Assembly (NCBI RefSeq): GCF_022682495.2
Contig: NC_071389.1
Span: 107,239,951 to 107,303,950 of the forward strand
Length of the DNA stretch: 64,000 bases
Source: Desmodus rotundus
Lineage: Eukaryota; Chordata; Mammalia; Chiroptera; Phyllostomidae
Direction of reading: 5' to 3'
Shown: positions 11,486 through 21,896 of the stretch, piece after piece
How the letters are laid out: the number at the start of each line of letters is the position of its first letter
Position numbering within the stretch: the stretch's first letter is position 1
Notes under the pieces: generated by a model
Databases searched by the model: none
The model's input: only the letters and a program-made list of their open reading frames with translations
Told to the model about the DNA's origin: nothing
Translations under genes and position numbers: made by a program

Positions 11486-12157
11486 CAAATGGTATATTTC
11501 TTAATTTCCTGAAGTGCTTTTGCATCTATTTTAGTAAATTTTTGTAGTATTCTACATGGTTTCTTAAATACTTTTCTTAGATTAATTCCTAGCTAACTTT
11601 TTTTAATGCTATTGTAAATGGTATCCTTTTAATATAAAAATTCACAGCTGTTTTTTTATGTGTGCTGGCATATAGAAATTTAACTTTTGCCTATTGACCT
11701 TATATCGAAAAATCTTGATACACTTTCTTATTTTTCTTATGATTTCTGGCAGATTCTTTGAGTTTCCTACATAGACGATCATTTAATTTGTAAATAATGA
11801 CAATTTGGTTTCTTCCTCTCCAGTCCTTATACTCCTTTGTTATGTTTCCTGATGCCCTGCTATGGCTGGAATTACTGCACAAAGTTGGAAAGGTAATAGT
11901 TTGTCTTTGTCCTTATTTTTAAAGAAAATGCTTTTACATTTTTACTGTAGAGTATGTATTGTATTTGCCAGAGATGTTTTTGCAATATTCTTTATTAGGT
12001 AAGCTAAGGATATTCTTTATTCCATTTTGGCTTCAACTTTTTGTTTTGTTTTTGTTATAAATGGCTTAGAATTTTTTGAATACTTTTTCTACCTCTTTTG
12101 AAATGAGCATTTTTCTCTTTTAATCTATCGATGTGGTAAGTTGTATTAATAAATTCT

Positions 12158-13043
12158 TTTTTTCTGAGTTGAACTTTTTTATTTTGCTAATGTACAAAGA
12201 ATATTAACAGTCCACTTTTTATGGTTTCTAAACACAACCAGTGATTTCCGTAAGATGCTGTCGTCCTTCACAGACCAGTGTCTGATCTGGAAAGGCCCAA
12301 CCACCTTCCTTTCTATCCACCGAATCAATTCGTCTTCTCAGAAGTCTCGTGGGATGTTTTCTTTGTTGACCTCTCCATGTTGCTGCTTCATTTAAAAGAC
12401 TTCATTTTCTAACTGCACAATAGTCCTTTTGGTCTCACAATTCTTACCAGGGATACGCAGTTTGACTGCGTTTCTCGTAATTTAGATCCAGCTGTGAGTT
12501 GCATGTTCTTTTGCTGCCAGTTTAAATCTTGAATATGTTTCCTTAACTTCTGGAGTTCTTTCTGTGCATGTTCAATCATATGAACTAGATTTTCATTATG
12601 TACTTCCCAGGCATTGCATCCATGCTGTGACATTCGTTCCAGATTCTCAATCCAAACTGCCCGATGCTGTTACTGGGCCATGGAATTGTTCACACACTCT
12701 TGCCATGCAGTGAAGTCATTTTTCTGACCCAAAGAAGGGGCTGGAAGTTCATATCGTTTCATATTGACAATTCAATTGGTTGTCGGGCAGCCAGTCTTTC
12801 AAATTCATTTCTCATTATGTCTGTTTCAAAAGCAGAATAATCCTGCGCTGTCAGGTAGCTCAGGCAGTTCTTACTAGAGCGGTATTTGCGAGTTTCCTCC
12901 TCCACCAGTGCCGCAGCCGCTTCCCGCACTCCAGGTGCTTCATAACCTCGGTCAGAATATGGCAGGACGTCCACCACAACCTCGCCAGCCTCCGGCCCAG
13001 TGCCCGCCGTGCTTAAGTTCACATGCATTTTCCTTCTCTGCTA
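12158..13043 (-). pseudogene. BCAS2P: Processed pseudogene of BCAS2 (pre-mRNA-splicing factor SPF27)
   Basis: The minus strand is an intronless copy of BCAS2 mRNA, whose product is a core subunit of the PRP19/NTC spliceosome complex. Recognisable blocks are '[17 protein letters not shown]', '[14 protein letters not shown]', 'MSQHGCNAW' and '[18 protein letters not shown]' in the right order, followed by about 200 bp of 3' UTR. An AATAAA signal (complement near 12177-12182) and a short poly-A (complement of 12158-12163) end it. Exact 14-bp target duplications TATTAATAAATTCT lie at 12144-12157 and 13044-13057. It is dead: the start codon reads ACG, there is an in-frame TAA after 'NNSMAQ' (about 12672), and frames shift after 'IEL' and near the C-terminus. 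About 890 bp, inserted in an ancient L1; not expressed as protein. Confidence 0.95.
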
Positions 13044-14450
13044 TATTAATAAATTCTCTAATGGTTCAACAACCTTCCATTCTTGGAATAAATCCAATTG
13101 ATCATTATCCTCATACATATTTTGCTCAATACATTGGCTAATATTTAAATATTTTTACATTCATGACCAAGAATGAAGCTGGACTATAATTTTTTTCTTG
13201 TCTAGTTTTTGTATAAAGTTATATGAGCCTCATAGAATTAGGGGATGTTCCTTCTTTTATACTCTTAATTGTAAAAGACTAAGACTAAAATTGTTCTTTG
13301 AATCTTGGTAAACTTGCCTATAAAACTTCTTGGACCTGGTGTTTTCTTTGTGGGAAAAAATTTAAATACTGATAAAATTTTATTAATAATTATAGGCCGG
13401 GTAGTAATCAAATTATTTAATAACCAATTAGAATAGTTGCACAAATCAATTAGAACGGACTCTGTCCCTAAACAAACAGTATGGCTGTGCAAGCTAAATA
13501 GCTCTGATATTTTAAATTTCTACTTAAGTCAGTTTTGTAAATTTAGATTTCCGGGCATTTGGCCATTTTACTTAAGTTTTTATATGTATCCATAAATTGC
13601 TTATAATATTTCATCTGTGTAACTGCTATGGTATTTATTATTGCCCTTTTTTATCTTAAAATTTGTATTTGCTCTCTTTATCAATTTGCTAAGGGTTTAT
13701 CAGGTTAATTTTTTACAGTGAACCAGAATTTTGCTTTCTTGATCCTTTCTACTGACTGATGATTTGTTTTATTAATTTTTGCCTTTTTCATTATTTCCTT
13801 TATTCTCTTATATTTAGACTTTTTGTCACTTCAACTATTTTTAAATTAATTAAATAATATAAGTCTACTCACTCGTTCTGATGATCACTTTAGCTATATC
13901 TCACAAACTTTCCTATATAATTATTACTGGTGGTTCCGAGTATTTTCTCATTTCCCTTTGCTTTCCTTTTTGACACATGAACAAATCAGAATTATGTTTT
14001 TAAATTTTCGAGTTTTTGTTATTTTTTGTTATTAATCATGGTATGGTCAGGGAATGTGGTCTACATGATAGTGATTCTTTGACATTCGTTGATTTTGCTC
14101 TATGGGCTAGTACACTGTCAATTTTTACAGTTGCTCTCTGAACAGAAAATATATTCTCCAGTTATTGGTTTGTTTATTGTGATGGCCAAATGATCCATAT
14201 TCTTACTGATACTTTTATCTTGTCAATTTCTTTCTTTTTTAAAACATTTTTTTACTGTTGTTCAAGTAGTTTTCTGCCTTTTCCCTCACCCGTCCCCACC
14301 ACCCCAGTTCTCCCCAACTCCCTCCCCTGTTTCCAGCCTTCCTTGTTATTGTTCATGTGTCCTTTATAATTGTTCCAGCAAATCCTTCACCCTTTTCTCC
14401 TGAAATCCCCTCCCCCCTCCCCTCTGGCCACTGTCAGCCTGTTCTCAATT

Positions 14451-14644
14451 TCAGTGTCTTTGGTTATATTTTGCTTGCTTATTCGTTCTGCTGATTAGGT
14501 TCCTGTTAAAGGTGAGATCATAATGGTATTTATTTTTCACCACCTGGCTTATTTCACTTAGCATAATGCTCTCCAGTTTCATCCATGCTGTTGCAAAGGG
14601 TAGGAGCTCCTTCTTCCTTTTTGCTGCATAGAATTCCATTGTGT
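14451..14644 (-). pseudogene. L1 ORF2 C-terminus of the long L1 (3' piece)
   Basis: Minus-strand frame with '[19 protein letters not shown]' and '[13 protein letters not shown]', the conserved last residues of L1 ORF2 upstream of the 3' UTR. It is cut off from the rest of ORF2 by the nested L1 at 14645-15517. Confidence 0.85.
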
Positions 14645-15517
14645 TCCCACCAACAATGTAGTAGGGTTCCCTTTTCTCCGCATCCTCTCCAACATTTCTT
14701 TGTGGATTTCTTTATGTTGGCCACTCTGACTGGTGTGAGATGGTACCTCATTGTGGTTTTAATTTGCATCTCTCTGATGGCTAGTGATGCTGAGCATCTT
14801 TTCATATGTCTCTGGGCCCTCTGTATGTCTTCCTTGGAGAAGTGTCTGTTCAAGTCCTTTGCCCATTTTTTAATTGGGTTGTTTGTCTTTCTGGAGTAGA
14901 GTCGTATGAGTTCTTTATATATTTTGGAGATCAGGCCCTTGTCTGAGGTATCCTTGGTAAACATGTTTTCCCATACTGTTATTTCTCTTTTCATTTTAAT
15001 GCTATTTTCTTTAGCCATGCATAAGCTTTTTAATTTTATGAGGTCCCATTTGTTTATTCTTTCCTTTATGTCCCTTGCTTTAGGGGACGTGTCTTTGAGG
15101 ATGTTGCTGTATGGAATGTCTGAGATCTTCCTGCCAATGTTTTCCCCTAGGACTTTTACACCCTTTGCAATGGCATGGATGGAACTGGAGAGCATTATGC
15201 TAAGTGAAATAAGCCAGGCGGTGAGGAACAAATACCATATGATCTCACCTTTAACTAGAACATAATCAACAAAAGAAAAATGCAAACAAAATATAACCAG
15301 AGACATTGAAATTAAGAACAATGTAACAATAGCCAGAGGGGAGTGGGGAGGGGATAGTGGGGAGAGAGGTCTATAGGAGTTACTATAAAGGACACAAGGA
15401 CAAAATCAAGGGGAAGGGTAGAGTGGGGTAGGGAGGTGGGACTGGCTGGGGTGGGGTGGAGGGATGGGGAGAAGATGCAGACAATTGTAACTGAATAAAA
15501 ATAAAAAATAATAAAAA
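14645..15517 (+). mobile_element. Nested L1 insertion with 5' inversion (twin priming)
   Basis: Two L1 pieces face each other. 14645-15157 is minus-strand ORF2 (from 'CWRGCGEKG' back to '[10 protein letters not shown]'), and 15158-15517 is the plus-strand ORF2 end plus 3' UTR and an A-rich tail. About 270 bp of L1 between them is missing. The whole is flanked by a 15-bp direct repeat AGAATTCCATTGTGT at 14630-14644 and 15518-15532, which is a piece of the host L1's own ORF2. This arrangement (target, inverted 5' segment, sense 3' segment, poly-A, target) is the signature of twin-primed reverse transcription. Confidence 0.93.
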
Positions 15518-15532
15518 AGAATTCCATTGTGT

Positions 15533-16371
15533 AACTGTACCATAGTTTTTTGATCCACTCATTTGCTGATGGGCACTTAGGTTGCTTCCAGTACTTGGCT
15601 ATTGTAAATTGTGCTGCTATGAACATTGGGGTGCATAGGTTCTTTTGGATTGGGGTTTCAAGGTTCTTAGGGTATAATCCCAGCAGCAGAATTGCTGGGT
15701 CAAAGGGCAGTTCCATTTTTAGTTTTCTGAGGAAATTCCATACTGTTTCCCACAGTGGCCTCACCAGTCTGCATTCTCACCAACAGTGCACCAGGGTTCC
15801 CTTTTCTCCACATCCTCTCCAACATTTCTTTTTAATTTGTTTATGTTGGCCACTCTGACTGGTGTGAGGTGGTATCTCATTGTGGTTTTAATTTGCATCT
15901 CTCTGATGGCTAGTGATGCTGAGCATCTTTTCATATGTCTCTGGGCCCTCTGTATGTCTTCCTTGGAGAAGTGTCTGTTCAAGTCCTTTGCCCATTTTTT
16001 AATTGGGTTGTTTGTCTTCCTGGAGTGCAGTCGTGTGAATTCTTTATATGTTTTGGAGATCAGGCCCTTGTCTGAGGTATCATTGGCAAATATGTTTTCC
16101 CATACTGTTGGTTCTCTTTGTAATTTGGTGCTGTTTTCTTTAACCATGCAGAAGCTTTTTATTTTGATGAGGTCCCATTTGTTTATTCTTTCCTTTATGT
16201 CCCTTGCTTTAGGGGATGTGTCTGTGAGGATGTTGCTGCATGGAATGTCTGAGATTTTCCTACCAATGTTTTCCTCTAGGACTTTTATGGTGTTACGACT
16301 TATATTTAAGTCTTTTATCCACCTTGAGTTTATTTTTGTGTATGGCGTAAGTTGGTGATCGTGTTTCATTT
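15533..16371 (-). pseudogene. L1 ORF2 C-terminal region of the long L1
   Basis: Minus-strand ORF2 carrying '[19 protein letters not shown]', '[20 protein letters not shown]' and, after a frameshift near 15.8 kb, '[20 protein letters not shown]' and '[12 protein letters not shown]'. These belong to the conserved C-terminal region including the cysteine-containing segment. Broken by frameshifts; no product expected. Confidence 0.88.
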
Positions 16372-17423
16372 TTTTGCACGTAGCTGTCCAGATCTCCCAA
16401 CACCATCTGTTGAAGAGGCTGTTTTTGCTCCATTTTATGCTTCTGCCTCCTTTGTCAAATATTAATTGACCGTAAAGACTTGAGTTTATTTCTGGGCTCT
16501 CTGTTCTGTTCCATTGGTCTATGTGCCTGTTTTTATGTCAGTACCAGGCTGTTTTGATTACAGTGGCCTTGTAATACAGTTTGATATCAGGTATTGTGAT
16601 CCCTCCTGCTTTGTTCTTCTTTCTCAAAATTGCTGCAGCTATTCGGGGTCGTTTATGGTTCCATATGAATTTCTGAAATGTTTGTTCTATATCTGTGAAA
16701 TATGTCATGGGTACTCTAATAGGGATTGCATTGAATCTATAAATCGCTTTGGGTAGTATGGCCATTTTGATGATGTTAATTCTTCCAATCCATGAGCATG
16801 GTACATGCTTCCATTTGTTTGTGTCTTCCTTAATTTCTTTCTTCAGTGTTGTGTAGTTTTCTGAGTACAGGTCTTTTACCTCCTTGGTTATGTTTATTCC
16901 TAGGTACTTTATTTTTCTTGTTACTATATCAAATGGGATTTTTTTCCTGATTTCTGTTTCAGCAGTTTCATTGTTGGTATACAGGAATGCCTTTGATTTC
17001 TGAGTATTGACTTTGTATCCAGCTGTTCTGCCAGATTCACTTATTAGGTCAAGCATTTTTTTGGTGGAGTCTATAGGATTTTCCAAGTACACTATCATGT
17101 CATCTGCAAACAGTGACAGTTTCATTTCCTCCTTTCCAATTTGGATGCCTTTTATTTCTTTTTCTTGTCTGATTGCTGTGGCTAGGACTTCCAATACTAT
17201 GTTGAATAGGAATGGTGAGAGAGGGCATCCTTGTCTTGTTCCTGATCTTAGTGGGAAAGCTCTAAGTTTTTGTCCATTGAGTATGATGTTGGCTGTAGGT
17301 CTCTCATATATGGCCTTTATTATGTTGAGGACTGCTCCCTCTATTCCCACTTTGCTGACTATTTTTTTATCAGAAATGGGTGCTGTATCTTATCAAATGC
17401 TTTTTCCACATCTATTGATATGA
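16372..17423 (-). pseudogene. L1 ORF2 reverse-transcriptase domain
   Basis: A long open minus-strand stretch (17350 to 16538, 270 codons) contains the RT core: '[20 protein letters not shown]' (motif 4), '[11 protein letters not shown]' with both catalytic aspartates, '[15 protein letters not shown]', and '[15 protein letters not shown]' with 'FIWN' in the thumb/connection. Upstream continuity is lost near 17.35-17.4 kb. The intact RT core shows this L1 is fairly recent, but the ORF as a whole is disrupted. Confidence 0.92.
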
Positions 17424-18505
17424 TCATGTGATTTTTGTCTTTGCTGTTGTTGATGTCATGTATTATGTTTATTGATTTGTGAATATTGTACCATCCTTGC
17501 ATCCCTGGGATGAATCCCACTTAGTCATGGTGTATGATCTTTTTAATGCATTGCTGGATTCGGTTTGCCAATATTTTGTTGAGAATTTTGGTGTCTATGT
17601 TCATCAGCGATATTGGCCTGAAGTTTCCTTTCTTTGTTGTGTCTTTATCTGGTTTTTGGATTAGGATGATGCTGGCTTCATAAAAAGAGTTTGGGAGTTT
17701 TCCATCAGTTTGGATTTTTTTGAATAGTCTGTGAAGGATAGGGGTTAGCTCTTCCTTAAATGCTTTGTAGAATTCTCCTGTGAAACCATCTGGTCCAGGG
17801 CTTTTGTGTGTTGGGAGTTTTTTGATGGCTGCTTCAATTTCATCTGCTGTTTGGTCTGTTCAGGCTTTCTGCTGCTTCTTCATTCAGTTTTGGAAGATTA
17901 TATTTTTCTAGAAATGTGTCCATTTCACCTAGGTTTTCAAATTTCTGGGCATACAGTTCTTCATAGTAATTTCTTACAATCCTTTGTATTTCTGTGGTAT
18001 CAGTTGTAATCTCTCCTCTTTCATTTCTAATTGTGTTTATTTGGATCCTCTCTCTTTTTTTCTTGATGAGCCTACTTAAAGGCTTGTCAATTTTGTTTAT
18101 CTTTTCAAAGTACCAGGTCCTGGATTCATTAATCCTTAGAATTGTGCTTTTAGTCTCTATGTCATTTAACTCTGCTCTGATCCTGGTTGTTTCCTTCCTT
18201 CTGCTTGCTCTGGGCTGTCTTTGTTGTTGTTCCTCCAGTTCTTGTAGGCATAGGGTTAGGTTGTTTGTTTGAAATGTTTCTGTCTTTTTAAGGTAGGCCT
18301 GTATTGCTATGAACTTCCCTCTCAGGACTGCCTTTGCTGTGTCCCATAGGTTTGGGGTTGTTGTGAGTTCATTTTCATTTGTTTCCAGAAAGTTTTTGAT
18401 TTCTTCCCTAATCTCGTTCTTGACCCATTCATTGTTTAATAAATAGCATGCTATTCAGTCTCCATGATTTTGAGTGTTTTGGGTTTTTTCCTTTGGGGTT
18501 GGTTT
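17424..18505 (-). pseudogene. L1 ORF2 region between endonuclease and RT core
   Basis: Reverse complement of the ORF2 segment leading into the RT fingers; plus-strand phrases such as 'cttgcatccctgggatgaatcccact', 'gttggtgatgtcatg'-like text and 'ggtccagggcttttgtgtg' are diagnostic of L1. Several stops and indels interrupt the frame. Plus-strand frames of 60-97 codons here are shadows of this sequence. Confidence 0.8.
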
Positions 18506-18870
18506 CTAGTTTCAGTCCCTTGTGGTCAGAGAAAATGCTTGATATGATTTCAGTTTTCTTGAATTTTTGAGGCTTGCTTTCTGTCCTATCATGTGGTCTA
18601 TCTTTGAAAAAGTTCCATGTACACTTGAAAAGAATGTGTATTTTGCTTCTTTGGGATGAAAAGCTCTATATATATCAGTTAAGTCCATTTCCTCTAGGGT
18701 ATTGTTAAGTGCCACAATATCCTTGTTGATATTTTGTTTGGAAGATCTGTCCATTTTTGACAGTGGGGTGTTCAAGTCCCCTACTATAATTGTGTTGCTG
18801 TCAATATCTTTCTTGAAGTCCTCCAAGATTTTCTTTATGTATTTGGGTTCTCCTATGTTGGGTGCATATA
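18506..18870 (-). pseudogene. L1 ORF2 endonuclease domain, C-terminal half only
   Basis: Minus-strand frame 18826-18512 reads 'NTIIVGDLNTPLSKMDRSS', 'DLTDIYRAFHPKEAKYTFFS' and 'HGTFSKIDHMIGQK', the second half of the apurinic endonuclease domain, including the conserved GDLN and SKIDH blocks. The first half, with the N-terminal catalytic residues, is absent because of the deletion ending at about 18870. Confidence 0.9.
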
Positions 18871-18957
18871 TACTTGACTTGCCTCTATTTCATTTAGCAT
18901 TCTTTCTGAGGCTTCCTCCTTTCCTTTCATTTGGGGATTGTTTCCTTGTCTTCCCAT
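18871..18957 (-). pseudogene. L1 ORF1 N-terminal remnant fused to ORF2
   Basis: From ATG at 18957 (minus strand) the frame begins MGRQGNNPQMKGKEEASE and ends NEIEASQ, the conserved start of L1 ORF1. It then jumps straight into ORF2 endonuclease coding sequence ('tatatgcacccaac', equivalent to the IYAPN block). The rest of ORF1 (trimer coiled coil, RRM, C-terminal domain), the intergenic spacer and roughly the first 130 ORF2 codons are gone. Confidence 0.85.
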
Positions 18958-21400
18958 TGTTCGTGAGACTCTTCTTGTTACCCTCTGCTTCTTAAATTGA
19001 TCTGTTCTGCCTCCCTGGGTTTCTGGTGTGAACTTCTATGGCAGAAGATCTGTGAGATTCAGTCGTGCTGTCTCCTTCATCTCCTGAACTGGCTGGTCTT
19101 GGGCTATCATTTATGTTGGCTCTCTGTATGTTTTCGGGTTTTGATTGTTGTTGGGTCTTTGGTGGGTCCTTCTTTGGTGGGTCCTTCCCTCCAGCTGGTT
19201 AACTGAGGGTCTTTCCATCCACCACCTCTTGTATTCTGTTATGCAGGTGTGGGAAGGTTGTGTTGAAGCTGATTCTTCTGTGTGTACAAGGTTTCAGGAC
19301 TCCTCTCTTGCTCTTGTTCAGTTGTTTGTTCTGGATAATTTCTCCACCATATAGTTGTATTTTCAGATTAGTCCTTGGTTGAAGTTAATGTAGCTTCCAC
19401 TCCCTCCTTCACCTCTTCCGTTGTTATATGTTGGTGGTTCCTTGTTGGTGGGTTTCCTCTTCTAGCAGGTATACTGGTGTTCACAGCTCCCACCTATTCT
19501 TTTTTGTGATCAGTTGAAGGGGGAAGGCAAAATGGTTTAAGACTGCAGGAGTGTATTCTATGGTATTTAAAGTACCAACCCATAGAGAAGAGATAGGAGA
19601 TCCTTTGGATATATGTAGTATTAGCCGTGATATTTCACCCAACTAGCCCCTTTTTAGAAAGGATGGAAAAAAGATAAGATGCTTGTTAGGGGTGAGGAAG
19701 GGTTGTGAGTTGGATCTGGAAAACAATGAGCTTGTGGGAGGTCAGATTACGAGGTAAAATGAGAGTAGAGAATAGAAAATAGCTGTAGTGTAGGAGATAA
19801 TAGAGTTAACCACAACAGTAATAAAGATCAGGAAACTGAAGTGGGCTGAGATCTGGGAGGGGTTCTATATAGTATTTACAATTGTATGGAACAGCAATTA
19901 TTTACAGTAGTAATGAAGCAACAATCATATGACAGAATCTATGTGATCTGAATAACAAGAATAGGAAGTACAGGACCTAGAGTAGTGTGCTACTGAAACA
20001 CAAGTGAAGTGAAAGGTCGAAAAGTAGAAATACACTATGAAAGAGAGAACAAGAGAAACCAGTCAAACAATACAATTCAACAAACCAAGTGAAGAAGACT
20101 AAACAGAAAGAAGAGAAATACAAAAATACTAATAAAATAAAAGATGTACGAATAATGAAAAAATATTAATAATACAAATATACAAATAACTTGCAAGATC
20201 TCTGGAGTAGCAAATTGAAATTTGTCTCAGTCTCATTTGTTGGGATGACCCCTCTTTGGGCCAACTCTGGTCTTTTCACAGCTCCAGGTTTTATTGCCTC
20301 ACTTGTGGGAATTAAAAAAAAAAGAGGAAGGAAAGAAGAAGGAATAAGAAAAGAAAGGAAGAAGGAAGGAATAAAAAAAGAAAGAAGGAAAGAATTGAAG
20401 AAGGAATTTAAAAAAAAAAAGCCTTCTGCTGGCTTTAAACCGGCCAAGCCAGTTCTGCTGGTCTTCCTGGGTGCAGCAGGCTGAGGGGCAATTGATTTCA
20501 GTTTTCTCCCTTCCTGAACCGCACTTGCACTTGCACTCTTGGCAGTTGCTCAGCCTCCAGCCCAATTCCTTAGTTCACTGGTGGGCCCCCAGCACCCTTC
20601 TGTGCCCAGCCTGCACCTTCAATCCACCAGTTGTGCTGTCCTTGAGGTGTACCACTTAGGGGCAACTCACACACCACCTTCTTGCTCTTTGCTGTCCTAG
20701 ATGCTAGGGACTCTCAGAGTCTCTTCAGGGTAGTTCAGCCCCCACACTGAGTTAAGTCTTTCTTAACTCAGGACTCCCTGAGGACTGCAGCTCTCCTCTG
20801 CAGGTGGTGTCTCTGCCTTCCTCTTAGAGAGCCAGTCAGCCCTCCAGGGCCCTGGGCACAGGTGCCGGGTGGGACGTGCCTCTGGGCTGTGGCTGCTGCA
20901 GCAGGACAGGTGGGGGTAAGGGCGCAGGAGGTGGGGGCAGCTGCTGAGGAGAATTCCCCAAACAGCCACTGAGTGCCTCTTTTTTCTCTTTGAAAAATTC
21001 CTCCTATTCAAGCCTGCTGCTCCAAACAAGCACCTGGCTTCTCACAGCCCCAGTCTCCAATCAGACTGGGGACTGACTGGGTCAGGGACCGTCACGGCCC
21101 AACTCTTTCCACCCAGTGTCCACAGTCTCAGTGGGTGCACACTGCCCCTGTGTGTTTGCCACTTTGTCCTTATTCCCCCCCTCCCCACCCTCCCGTGACT
21201 TCAAGCATTCATGTCCCTCCTGGTGCTGCTCAAATCTTGTTTGGCAGGGGAGGGAGCCGTTGACCCAGCTCTCTCTCTAGAATCCTGCGGCAGACCCGGC
21301 AGGCACCAGGCCAGGGGCTGCAGCCGCCCTGGTCTCCTGCACTGGTCCCAGGGACCTTATTGTCCTGAAGCACTCTCCTCATCACCTGATTTTTTAACGC
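18958..21400 (-). promoter_or_regulatory. L1 5' UTR (old promoter region)
   Basis: About 2.4 kb upstream of the ORF1 start on the minus strand. The outer part (20.5-21.4 kb) is GC-rich, as expected for an L1 5' UTR. It includes a G-rich block whose complement is the C-run near 21173-21190. An A/G-rich simple tract (20313-20420) and an A-rich segment (20.0-20.2 kb) lie inside. Mammalian L1 5' UTRs carry an internal Pol II promoter and often an antisense promoter. I see sequence context only, no proof of activity. The 5' end is approximate. Confidence 0.6.
20311..20421. repeat. A/G-rich (GAA/GGAA)n simple tract
   Basis: Purine-only stretch of A-runs and 'gaagg/aaag' units on the plus strand, inside the L1 5' UTR. 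It creates lysine- or phenylalanine-rich open frames that are not genes. Confidence 0.85.
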
Positions 21401-21458
21401 CCTCTACAGTTTTTAAGGAAAATTTTTAATGTCCTTCCAATCTTCATATAAGCTGGGA

Positions 21459-21896
21459 TACTGTTGGCTGGTAAAAAAAAAAACTATCAAATTTGGTGAA
21501 TTTTTGTACAGCCATTTTAATATTTAAGATGGAAGAAAATATGCACGTTTTTGGCGTATTATGCTTTATTGTTTCAAGAAAGGTAAAATCACAACTGAAA
21601 TGCAAATGAGTTGTGCAGTGTATGGAGAAGGTGCTGTGACTGATCGAATGTGTCAAAAGTGGTTTGAGAAGTTTCTAGGTACTGTTGACATTTTGGCCAA
21701 ATAATTCTTTGCTGTGGGGCTGTCTTATGCATTGGAAGATGTTTAGCAGCCACCCTGGCCTCTACCCACTAGAAGCCAACAGTGAGAAATAGCTGACATA
21801 CTCAAAATATCCAAATCAATAAAGTTATTGGTGAAATGAAAAATGTGTCTTTTATTTTATGGAAAAAACTAAATGGACTTTTTGGCCAACCCAATA
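21459..21896 (+). mobile_element. Mariner transposon remnant with a foreign internal segment
   Basis: The right end is a clear mariner terminus: 'ggactttttggccaacccaata' (21875-21896), followed by TA context. The left end 'tactgttggctggtaaaaaaa' resembles its degraded complement. Just inside, 21590-21676 translates in part to 'CAVYGEGAVTDRMCQKWF', the N-terminal helix-turn-helix part of mariner transposase. The rest of the transposase is missing. 21679-21783 is instead a piece of a different transposon. Non-functional. Confidence 0.75.
21679..21783 (-). repeat. MER20-like (hAT-Charlie) fragment inside the mariner
   Basis: The text 'ataattctttgctgtggggc', 'tgcattggaagatgtttagcagcc' and 'ctggcctctacccactagaagcc' matches the complement of a common hAT-Charlie non-autonomous element that I recall as MER20. 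Neither terminal repeat is present. Confidence 0.6.

Larger units (their letters stand above)
10080..14234 (-). mobile_element. Ancient minus-strand L1 (host of several later insertions)
   Basis: Sequence runs from the L1 3' end ('cattctactgggttttggattgtttcc', 'gagtttctctgccaagagtgg') through ORF2 toward the endonuclease end ('ggtatggtcagggaatgtggtc', 'attctccagttattggtttg') at about 14.23 kb. It appears to continue beyond the younger L1 at 21.9-22.1 kb. All frames are broken. A VES (11274-11485) and a processed BCAS2 copy (12158-13043) lie inside it, each with its own target duplication. A CA-rich microsatellite lies at 10848-10874. Confidence 0.75.
14235..21400 (-). mobile_element. Long minus-strand L1 with large ORF1/ORF2 deletion
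   Basis: Reading the minus strand 5' to 3': a roughly 2.4-kb G/C- and purine-rich 5' UTR (about 21.4-18.96 kb), an ORF1 start (ATG at 18957), and a fusion to ORF2 at about 18871. Then follow the endonuclease end, the reverse-transcriptase domain, the C-terminal region and a 3' UTR ending 'gaacaacagtaaaaaaatg' near 14.24 kb. It is interrupted at 14644/15533 by a younger L1. Much of the RT is still readable (FADD box present), but stops and frameshifts break ORF2, so it is immobile. It lies in an older L1 of the same orientation. I could not identify its own target duplication, and the 5' limit is approximate. Confidence 0.88.

Noticed and set aside
12759..13028. BCAS2 as a working gene
   Set aside because: No introns, ATG changed to ACG, internal stop and frameshifts, poly-A and target duplications: a processed pseudogene.
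14554..15321. 255-codon minus-strand open frame
   Set aside because: It runs across the boundary between the host L1 and both arms of the nested inverted L1, so it is a patchwork reading and not a natural protein.
20166..20565. Phenylalanine- or lysine-rich open frames
   Set aside because: Products of the A/G simple tract in the L1 5' UTR read in both directions.
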